Program-made: the position numbers and the translations under genes
From: Girardinichthys multiradiatus
Lineage: Eukaryota; Chordata; Actinopteri; Cyprinodontiformes; Goodeidae
DNA length: 64,000 nucleotides
Direction of reading: 5' to 3'
Assembly (NCBI RefSeq): GCF_021462225.1
Contig: NC_061811.1
Location: 9,201,663 to 9,265,662, forward strand
Part shown: one piece after another, positions 37,101 to 49,100 of the stretch
Layout: every line of letters begins with the position of its first letter
Position numbering within the stretch: position 1 is the stretch's first letter
Notes under the pieces: generated by a model
Seen by the model: the letters and a program-made list of their open reading frames with translations, nothing else
Told to the model about the DNA's origin: nothing
Database searches by the model: none

Positions 37101-40100
37101 TAAAATTGAAATGCAGTTACATAAACCTCATTCAAGTTATAATTGTACTGAAATTTAACATTAACTCATTCAATTCTATTGATTACTACAATTATATTCA
37201 ATCCGATTTAATCCAACTCTATGTGGTCCAGATGAATTTAATTCAATATAATTCAATAACTCTTCTCTAAATCAGTTAAATCCACATCATATACAATCCA
37301 GTTTAATTCAATATACACCATTTTTATAAAATCTCAGCTCATTCCACTTCTACAAAAGCAAATTAAATCCAAAATAAATACAGTGTAGTTCACCCGACCT
37401 AAAACCCAATAGAGCCAGATTAACTGGCAGACCTGGTTCCTGTAATTCTTTCCAGCTCCATTCAATCATATCTAAAATAATCACATTTATTTCCCAGATT
37501 AATTTAATTGACAGATTCACCCAGGCTAGTTAAACAGAACCCAATATGATCAATGTTATTCTAATTCTAATCTGTACAATCCCATTCAATGTTATTGATT
37601 ACAATCCTATTTAATCCATTTATATTCTAATTCAATAGTCGAATAGATTGGAATACAAGTACAATTTAAATCCATTTGATTTCAGTTCAATGCAGTCGTT
37701 TGCGTCAAACTCCAATTGAACCCATTCAGTATCCAATAATGATCCAGTTGAGTTGAGAGAAGTAAAAATCTAATTCCCATCAGTTAACAAACAGTTCAAT
37801 TTAATCCAAAATGAATATAATCTAATTTACCCCAATTCATTGCAAAGGTATACACTTCATTCAGTTAAATTTAGTATGGAGCAGTTCAGTCAAATACTAC
37901 AAGTTTCCAATTATAAACAGTCAACACCAATTCAATTCCAGATTCAGTTTAACAGTCTGATTCCTGTTCAGTTCCAACCACAAAGTGTTCAGTTCAGTCC
38001 AGTGGTTTCAGTTCTGTTCTGTCCAATTTCATAAAACTCAACAGAGTTCTGTTAATTACATTATAAACATTCAGAACAGTTTATTCTACTTTATTTCTTT
38101 TCTATGCATCTTATGTCAATCTGATTCACTTCAGTCTAATTCCCTCGAATTAAAATCAAAATCAATAAAAAACAGATTATAAAGGTACCCATTTCATATG
38201 CAACCGTTCCTTACAATTTAAACCAGCAAAATTCGTGTCCAATTATAATTAATCTCAAAACAGTCCTTTTTGTATGCAAATCATTTACTTCTGCTGGTAA
38301 CAGAGGACAGTCTGTTAGATCATGTAATATTATTTCACTTCCTTTCCATCTATAATAATAAATAAAGAGTAGAAGAGGTAGAACTTGTCGATACATCAAC
38401 TGAGCAAAACTATGATGAAGCAAAGCAATAAAACATACCATATTTGTGGTCACTTCAGCGGCTTCTCTGTATTGTTCTGATCCAGATAAGATTGCCATCC
38501 CTGACTTCGGTACCGGTGCCATGGAGAACTGGGGGCTCATCACCTACAGGGAGACCAACCTGCTGTATGACGACAAAGAGTCGTCCTCCATCAACAAGCA
38601 GCGGGTGGCGAGCGTTATTGCTCACGAACTGGTTCACCAGGTATGAAAATACATCATTTATCACTTTCTGGGGTGAGACTTACAGCAGAGAGCATTTTGG
38701 TGGTCGAAAAACTGGAATCCAGATGCAACAAAAAAAAATAAAAAATGATTTGGGTCAAGAGTTTTAAATTAATTTGACTTCTAAAGCAAAAAAAGAGCAA
38801 ATATAACACTTTAATCATCTATTGTTATTATCTTTTGCTTCTGGTGGGTAATTTAAGTTTTATAAAAGCTTTGTGTTGCTTTCAAGCCTCAGATGATGAA
38901 CAGTACTTCACCAATACTCTTTCCTTTCATCTCTAAGATGAAAATCTTCTACTGCAATCCTGTTGCAGTCCTGTTAATCATTAAAACTAGTTTTATTAAA
39001 TTTTTTTATTACAGTGCACAAAGCGTGATAATTTCTTTTACACACAAAGATAAGAGATCCGATGACCATCTTTAAATTTTTATGAACTGAACCAGACTGT
39101 TCCTGGTTGTCGTAGTAAAGCTGATTCGCATGAACTGTGCAGTGAACTTTAAACTTTCAGAGTGTAAAAACAGGTGAAGATCAACAAGCACACAGCAAAG
39201 CAGATTCCTAACGTCAGCACAACATAAATGTCTCACACGGAAAAAGAAAGTTATTCAAATGGAACAATAAAAAGAGGGATAATTCTGGGACAGTAAATTC
39301 AACTTAATTTCAGTGTTTTATAACTGGGATTAACTGGAATGTATGAAATGGACTTTCATATGTTCATATGATTGGATTTAATGAATAATATCTTTCTGTA
39401 TAGAAAATGGATCTGTTGGTCTTGCAAAGGACATTTGTTGTGAACTGATGCTTTTTATAAAACTAGTAATAATATCATTTATTATACTTTTTATTTGTCT
39501 ATGATCTATTACAAGAATACAATTGTGAAATAAATAAGAAAAAATATGAATTTAAATAGAAAAATAAGTAACATAAATGATAAAAATAGAATATGCGTAA
39601 AATATAAATACAAAATTAAATACATTTATTAAATTACCTAACTAGGGAAACCATCATAAACAGATAAACAATAAATAAATAAAAGTGCAAATAAATAAAA
39701 ATATTTAAATTAAATGAACTAAACAGATAAAACAGGGTTAAAGAAAATAATAATAATTATTAATAAACAATGTGAAATAAATAATAATTTGAACAAAAAT
39801 AGGAATAAACTTTAAAAAGTTGATAACTAAAACAATAAAAAAAACAAATGAAAGCTACAGATACAAAAATTAAACATTTCAAAGAAATAAAATATAAATA
39901 CAAATAAAATAAAATAGGTTTATGAAATAAATTGATGGGGAGACTGACAATTTGAAACAAATGCAAATAAAAAAATAGAATAATAACTGAATAATTACTA
40001 AACAACTAAACATTTAAATAAATAATAATTAAGAGGTACAAAAATAAATCAAAAACATTGGTGAAAATACATTTACAATGAATAAAGTTCTAAAGTACAG

Positions 40101-43100
40101 GCAAAATGTTCAGTTATTTAAATAAAAAACAAATTCAGCTTTTTCTTTCCATAGATTAAAAAATATTTCTATATTTCTTGGTTTGTAGTATTTAACTATA
40201 TTTATAGAGCACCATTCAAAGGTCAAAAATCACAGAGTGCTTTACAATAAAAAGAAGCATTAAAAACGCAGGAGATAAACACAAAAGAAAACATAAAGCA
40301 GCAAACATGCAACAGCATAAGAGTAAAGAACTAGTTAAAAGCCGGGTCTGAATAAATGAGCCTTCAGCTGATTCTGGTAAGAATCAACAGAATCAAGACG
40401 ATGCACAATCTGCGGGCCACAGCTCTGAAGGATGTATCCCTTCTGGTCTTTAAAAGTGTTGGTTAACCTTTAACAGCCTCGACTGGAAGATCTCAGACTG
40501 CCGGAAGAGGTGTTTGGTTCTAGAAGGTGGGCCTGGCGACACAGAGCTCTAAAGGTTTAAAATGAAATGATCTCAGTTTCCTACGCTATTTTTCCCCAGT
40601 TGCTTGTGGACTTTATAAAATGTGATAAACAGAGTTAAAGAGTCTAAGTTTCAGTTTTAAATGACATGTAATCCCACTGAAGGTCCCATTGGTTAATGAT
40701 GAAGCATGAACAACCGTGTGTCAGTTTTGGCTCAGTTCTCCGTTTTTGCCTTTTCACCTTGATTGGATCCTCATGCCGATTTCTCTCTCAGTGGTTCGGA
40801 AACATCGTCACCATGGATTGGTGGGACGACCTCTGGCTCAACGAGGGCTTTGCCAGTTTCTTCGAGTACATCGGCGTGGAGGAGGCTGAGCCATCCTGGG
40901 GCATGGTGAGTTCTCCAGTTTTCCACAGAACTGTTGATCCTCTCAGGCTTTCAGACTGATGAGTCTTCCTTCACAGAGAGACATCATGATCATCGATGAT
41001 GTGCTTCCTGTCATGGTGGACGACGCCCTCCTTTCCTCTCATCCGATCATCGTGGATGTGTCGAGCCCGGCGGAAATCACCTCTGTGTTTGATGCCATCT
41101 CCTACAGCAAGGTGAGTAAATTAATTAAAAATGCTTTAGGCTAAACTATGAAGAAAGAAGCTCCATGCTTTGACCATGTGAAGTTGTGTTTGCCCGCCTG
41201 GTTCTGCTTGCACCCCGTGTTTTATTTAGTGTTTGTTCAGATCTTTGCTTGCAGACTGCAGAGACGATCAGAGGAAAGGAATTTTTAAACACAGTGTTGC
41301 CTCTAATTTAGCATTTTTCTGTCTATCGTACATGTCAGCGACAATGCGGATGTCTTTAGAATATGTAAGTAAGGGTCTTCCTAAAATAAGGAGTAGTGTA
41401 CCAGCTATAGTGTATTAAAGCCAACCAAATGCAGAAAAATATCTGCTAACCTTGATTTAAACTCAACTTTCCTGGCCTGTCTGCTTGGTCTTGGTCTTTG
41501 TGTTGTTGTTTGTTCGCTAATGTTCTCGAAGGAACCTCTGAGGCTTCGTTGAACAGCTGGATTTATTCTGAGATTAAATCACACAGGTGGACTCGATTTA
41601 CTAGGTGACTTCTAAAAGGCAGTCGGTTGCTGAATACAAATGCACACCCCACTTTTTAGATTTTTGGCTGTAAAAACGTGTATTATTTTCCTTCGTTATG
41701 TTGCTCTCTCACAGACCTGATCAAATGTTTAGCTCTCTTTCTGATTATTAAGAATTGTCTGTCGATCAGACGTTGCACCTTTTTTCCAGGGAGCGTCTAT
41801 TCTCCGTATGCTGGAGGACTGGATGGGAAGGGACATGTTCAGAGATGGCTGCAGGGTGAGTGGACCATCAGGAAATACCTCTCAGTAAACATTTATAAAA
41901 ATCACCTCACAGTGGTGTCTTTTCCTCCTTTCATCTGTCCACAGAAATATTTAAAGGACTTCTATTTCAACAACGCCAAGACTTCCAACTTCTGGGCTTC
42001 TCTGGCTGAAGTATGTCTGAAATTTGTTCCATGGACAGAATGAAAGCATATTTATATGCATTTATGACATATTATATCACTTGATACAATTTAACATTTA
42101 AATTTAAGAACGTTTTTACTTTTGTCTCATCTGGTGCCAAATACTTTTACGCTGTATGTAATCATGCAGAGAATAGAAACAAAATAGAAAAGAAAGGGAA
42201 ATGATCGCTTTCTGTGGAGTGCAATAGTCACAGAGTTACCTACAGATTGCCTTTGTCTTAATCAACACTTCTTCAGGCCTGCAGAAGGACTTTCTGAGTT
42301 TTGTCTTCATGCAATATAAGGTTATGTGTGAAGTGTGAAGTTAAAACTATCTGAATGCCTCGCATTGAAAGGATTCCCGCCCCCAAAATAATAACAAAAT
42401 GGTTGATATCTTTGAATTGTCTAACCAGAAGCTGCTCTCCGTGTTTAGGTGAGCAAGTTACCTGTTGCAGAGGTTATGGACACATGGACCAAACAGATGG
42501 GTTATCCTGTTGTAGATCTCACCGTCTCAGAGACAGATGCCAAACTGACCCAGAAGCGTTTCCTTCTGGACCCCTTAGCTGACCTCAGCCAGCCCGCCTC
42601 ACCTTTTCAGTGGGTGTCCCAGTGGGATCCTTGGTGTGGAATAATCAACTGATTTCCTAATTATCCATATTATTTACCATGAATGTGTTTGGATTTCAGA
42701 TACAATTGGACAATTCCAGTCAAATGGTACTCTGTGAAAAGTGGCAAGATAGTGGAGACGATGTTTAGCATGAATGATGCAGGTAATTATTTGTAAAGTT
42801 CAGCTTTAAGGGGACCTATCATGCTTTTAAATCCTTCCTTTTACACTTACCTCATTCACTTGTGGTCTGTATAAAGTGGAACTGCAATGCTTTGGTCTGA
42901 ACTCCTTGTTATTGTAGCTCCACAGGCTCCTCTTTTACCTGTCTTACAGGTGCTTCTAAGAGCAACTAGTTTTGGTGCTGTCTCTTTAAATGCTACTGAG
43001 GCACTTCACGGCCAAATTTTTGTAATTTGACAACAATTATCTTGCACAGAAACAGGAAAAACAATGCAAAACTGCTTATGTAATAATAATATTCAAAACA

Positions 43101-46100
43101 AGCAGTACGGTTCTGTCCTCAAGGAGCCAAAAGCAGCAAAAAGCTCTACAATAAGCAGAAGGCATGATGCTGCTGCAATGGCCAGGACGTTGTATCAACA
43201 CACAATAAATTAATGTCTAAAATAAAGTTTGTTTTTGTTCGCGTTATTTGCAGCTTACAGCGTTGCTGTGTCTGTCGTTTCCATAAACAGAAGGAACTGA
43301 GCCCTTAATCAGATGAAGTCTTTCAGCAAATCCTTCTTGATACTGGAGGAGGTTGCTGAAGAACTCATCCTTGAAGTGGGGAATGAGTACAATGGGGATG
43401 GGGAACTAATGTGGGTAGATTTCTATGAAAATTAAAATGTAATGAGGCATTTCGAAGAAGTTCTGATGCTGGGGGGCGATGTAATAAATTGTGTGGATAT
43501 AATACACCAACAACCGAACCAATCCTCTTTCAGCGTAGGCATACTTGAGCTTGGACTACAAAATTACAGCATAAATATGGCGGATACAAGAAATTGATCA
43601 GCTGGAAGTCCATCACCATACAGGTCCTTCTCAAAACATTAGCATATTGTGATGAAGTTCATTATTTTCCATAATGTCATGATGAAAATTTAACATTCAT
43701 ATATTTTAGATTCATTGCACAATAACTGAAATATTTCAGGTCTTTTATTGTCTTAATATGGATGATTTTGGCATACAGCTCATGAAAACCCAAAATTCCT
43801 ATCTCACAAAATTAGCATATCTTTAAAATGGTCTCTAAACGAGCTATGAACCTAATCATCTGAATCAACGAGTTAACTCTAAACACCTGCAAAAGATTCC
43901 TGAGGCCTTTAAAACTCCCAGCCTGGTTCATCACTCAAAACCCCAATCATGGGTAAGGCTGCCGACCTGACTGCTGTCCAGAAGGCCACTATTGACACCC
44001 TCAAGCAAGAGGGTAAGACACAGAAAGAAATTTCTGAACGAATAGGCTGTTCCCAGAGTGCTGTATCAAGGCACCTCAGTGGGAAGTCTGTGGGAAGGAA
44101 AAAGTGTGGCAGAAAACGCTGCACAACGAGAAGAGGTGACCGGACCCTGAGGAAGATTGTGGAGAAGGGCCGATTCCAGACCTTGGGGGACCTGCGGAAG
44201 CAGTGGACTGAGTCTGGAGTAGAAACATCCAGAGCCACCGTGCACAGGTGTGTGCAGGAAATGGGCTACAGGTGCCGCATTCCCCAGGTCAAGCCACTTT
44301 TGAACCAGAAACAGCGGCAGAAGCGCCTGACCTGGGCTACAGAGAAGCAGCACTGGACTGTTGCTCAGTGGTCCTAAGTACTATTTTCAGATGAAAGCAA
44401 ATTCTGCATGTCATTCGGAAATTAAGGTGCCAGAGTCTGGACGAAGACTGGGGAGAAGGAAATGCCAAAATGCCAGAAGTCCAGTGTCAAGTACCCACAG
44501 TCAGTGATGGTCTGGGGTGCCGTGTCAGCTGCTGGTGTTGGTCCACTGTGTTTTATCAAGGGCAGGGTCAATGCAGCTAGCTATCAGGAGATTTTGGAGC
44601 ACTTCATGCTTCCATCTGCTGAAAAGCTTTATGGAGATGAAGATTTCATTTTTCAGCACGACCTGGCACCTGCTCACAGTGCCAAAACCACTGGTAAATG
44701 GTTTACTGACCATGGTATCACTGTGCTCAATTGGCCTGCCAACTCTCCTGACCTGAACCCCATAGAGAATCTGTGGGATATTGTGAAGAGAACGTTGAGA
44801 GACTCAAGACCCAACACTCTGGATGAGCTAAAGGCCGCTATCGAAGCATCCTGGGCCTCCATAAGACCTCAGCAGTGCCACAGGCTGATTGCCTCCATGC
44901 CACGCCGCATTGAAGCAGTCATTTCTGCAAAAGGATTCCCGACCAAGTATTGAGTGCATAACTGTACATGATTATTTGAAGGTTGACGTTTTTTGTATTA
45001 AAAACACTTTTCTTTTATTGGTCGGATGAAATATGCTAATTTTGTGAGATAGGAATTTTGGGTTTTCATGAGCTGTATGCCAAAATCATCCGTATTAAGA
45101 CAATAAAAGACCTGAAATATTTCAGTTAGTGTGCAATGAATCTAAAATATATTAATGTTAAATTTTCATCATGACATTATGGAAAATAATGAACTTTATC
45201 ACAATATGCTAATATTTTGAGAAGGACCTGTATTTAGCTGTTCTGCAGCAAATACTGTGACTTAACAGTTGAAAAAACGTAACAGATAAGAGAAAAAAGT
45301 GGATTTTGCATGGTATGTCCCAGTTAAACTAAATAAAAATAAAATAAATAAAAAGTAGAACCCTCACAGATCTCCTCTATGGGAAAAAGGTGAAATTATG
45401 TTTAGTTGTAAAAGTGGAATGTGCAGTTTAACAGCAGAACTTTGCCACCAATTAAGCTTATTGGATTAAATAGACTTGAGCACTTTAAGTCCTTGGTTTG
45501 TGGTTTTATTTGTTTTTTAGTAAATAAATTACAAAAGAGAATCCAAAGCCCACCAATATTAAAGATCGCACGACCTACAAAATAGAAAACTTTGTAAACA
45601 GTATAATTATTTGTTTTAAGCAGCTTTTCACATTGAATATTCCATTTTTTAGAGCATGTCATCAGTGATTATTCAGCCTCAGAAGATGGACTGCTGAAGA
45701 TAAATAATGACCACATCGGATTCTACAGAGTCAACCATGAAGACCACATGTGGACTGTTATCAGTCAGCAGCTTCAGACTAACCACACGGTATTTCTGTC
45801 CTTACATCTTTATGCTTTTAAATTCACAGTTTTATTTATTTACAGAGCTCAAACGTTCTGATTTCTTCTCCAGGCCTTCGATGCAGCTGATCGAGCGAGC
45901 TTCGTCGATGACATTTTTGCTCTGGCAAGGTAGAAAAAAAACCCCAAAAGAACCCTGTCAAAATTTTTGAGCCAAACAAAGATAAATGCTGCAAGTTTGG
46001 CTTCTTTTTAAGGGCTGATATTGTAGATTACGGCAATGCCTTCAACCTCACAAAGTACCTGGAAAAAGAGTCGGAGTATATCGTGTGGAATCGTGTGGCC

Positions 46101-49100
46101 TCATCGATTGCCTATGTTCGGGGCATGTTGTCCAGCGACGACGAACTGTACCGAAGGTTTCAGGTGAGCTTGAAAACATCTAGATATTTATCAGGAATCA
46201 AACTAAATATCTAAAAAAATAGACAGAGAAATACTTCATCAATAAAGTCTGTGCCTTGAGGATTGCAACTCTGTGACGCTATATGTTCTACACATAGCGA
46301 TAAATACAAATGTTACAGCAATGAAGTTAGATTTATTTAACTAAATATCAGGTTGTACTATGTAGACGTTCTGTCTGCTCCAATGAAGATTCTCTCACCC
46401 CAGCATGTCAAATGCATGGAGATGGGTGTGGGCCTGACATTATTTTCTCATTAATTGAGCTAGTAAATATCTGAACACTTGGGGGATCTCATACACTGTG
46501 AGCAGAGCATTGAACTTTAACTCAGCTGGCCTGGCCAGTATAAAGAAAGACTAAAACGAGATGGTGGCGCCAAGGCAAAATGTAACTTAGTCCATATACA
46601 ATTAGCACACTGGAATTGTGCACCCTTGACTCCAATACAAATGCAAAATACCTAATAGGAGAACATGCTAAACGACACACGTTCTTCATATAGGTGACAG
46701 GACTTGATGTGTCACTAAACCTGCGTCATGTTGTGGAATTTTCTGTATCTGCCCGCTACTTGGTCTGGAGTGTTTTATCTAGCTCACTTACTACCTAAAG
46801 TTACAACTTATACTTCAATCAGCCTAGGCTATTAGAACGATGAGTTTGCAAAGTAGAATGGCTTTGGATTATCTGTTAGCTGAGAGGGGTGATGGTTTTG
46901 AAGAATTTTCCTTTAGTTGTGATTATCTTGTAATCAGAAGAAAGGAGTGTGATGGAAATTCTTGCAGTAAGCATTCCACAGTGTATGACTTTTTTTTTTA
47001 TCTTACTCTGAACATCTGTGTTAGTGGAGGAAGCTGTAAAAACCATTATCAGAAGTTTAATGGTTAAGGCCCATTTGTTAGGGTGATGCCTCGGGAAGAG
47101 CAGATGGTTGTTCCTAGGTAACTTTGTCACCTCTGAACCCGAGAAGGGTTGGAATCATAAAACACAGACTCTTTGAAGTTGAGATAACACTGTCATGTTC
47201 TGGTATAAATTCTGTGTGTAAATGTTGTTCGGGGCTCTTTCCGACTGATCGCAATATTTAAGACAAACGAAACTTCCTTCAGGAAAGTTTTAACTTCTTT
47301 TTTGTTTTTACTTATTTACACTTAAACTTCCACACTGTGAAAAACCAAGGTTATCTTCCAAATTAAAGCACATTTAACACAATCATCCCCACTTTTTCCT
47401 TTTATTATTTTATAAATCAGAGTCTGAAGAAGGAGACACCCCTGATGCCTCAAGGTTCCGGAACCATTTTTTTTACCCGTCTGGCTTTTCTCCTTTATGA
47501 GGTGTAGAAAATTGCTAAAAACCACCCGCAAAACCCTGTGTTCTGCTTTATCCCATTGTTACCAATGAAAACCTCCCTGTCATTCCTCAACAGGGTGACC
47601 GGGCCCTCAGCTGATGTCCTCCCTCTCGCAACTCTGGAACCTAATTAATTAGTTAGGAGATGATGGTTAATGTGTAATAAAAATAATAATATACATTATA
47701 TCATACAGAGCAACTTCTCACCCAGATATATTTGAAGACAAATAGTTCGGATCCAATCGGCCAGAAGCCGCAGGGGGGCACCCGGACTCCCCTCCGTAAT
47801 ATGGAAGTGGACTGAGAACAACTCTCAGGCTGGCCAGGCGTCCGTGTCCCATCCTGCGGTCTCCTCTGGCACGTTAGATCCTGTTCGTGACGCCAAAATT
47901 GTTGTGGAATTTTCTTATCAAAGTGGGTAGAAGTTGACTCATAACAAGAGAAAACTTTGTCTTTATAAGTTTTATTCAAAGGCATTCAGCGATTGAATGA
48001 CTCTGTCACTGAGGTTAGTCAGTTAAGCAGAGCCCCGAACAACATTTACACACAGTATTTATACCAGAACATGACAGTGTTATCTCAACTTCAAAGAGTC
48101 TGTTTTATGACCCCAACCCTTCTCGGGTTCAGAGGTGACAAAGTTACCTAGGAACAACCATCTGCTCTTCCCGAGGCATCACCCTAACAAATGGGCCTTA
48201 ACCATTAAACTCTGATAATGGCTTTTACAGCTTCCTCCACTAACACAGATGTTCAGAGGAGTAAGATAAAAAAGGTCATACACTGTGGAATGCTTACTGC
48301 AAGAATTTCCATCACAGTCATTTCCTCTCATTTGGACCAGTTAAAAAAAACATTTCAGTTGCACAAAATGTTAAGAAAAACTGAGTGTAGGTTCGGAGTG
48401 TAGCAGCGTAACAATTATCTTCAAACTAAAGGAGGCTTTTCGAATTTGCTGAAATCCATCCATGTCCTGATGTCTTGTGTAGGTCTGGAAGAACGTAGGG
48501 GGTTGTCATACATTGTTAATGGGGTTAATTAAAGGACCCAAATTGCTGTTCAGTATTGGATAAATGTTTGAGTGTTTATAAAGGTTTGAAATTTAGATGC
48601 TCTGATTCTTTCGTAAAGTCGTTTGAACAACAAGTGAACCATTTGATTGTACTCCTCTTGATTATTTTTTTCCTATTGTGTAAAAAGGCCACAAATACTT
48701 TTTTAACTTTAAAATATATGTATTTTAAACTTAGTTCACCTTTTTAATATGTCCTTTACAATTCTAACAATTCTAACCTTTAATTTTTGCATCCAGTCTG
48801 TCTTAATAGTGTGGAGCAGTGGTGTAGAAAACTTTGTCACGCAGGCCAGAAATGTCGAGTTGAAAGAGGTCATGTGCCGCACAAACATTTTTCTCTTTAT
48901 TAACACAAAACATATTTTGCTGTCATATCTTTTTACCAGATCCACAATAAACTTAACAGGCAATATTTTAATGAAGTGCACAAAGTATTCATATTTTTGT
49001 TGAGAATGGATCCGTCAGTCACTGTAGATCCGAAACATAGAAGGGTTTTATTTAAAGAAAAAGCAAACATGGATTGAATTGTCCTATAAAATATAGAAAG

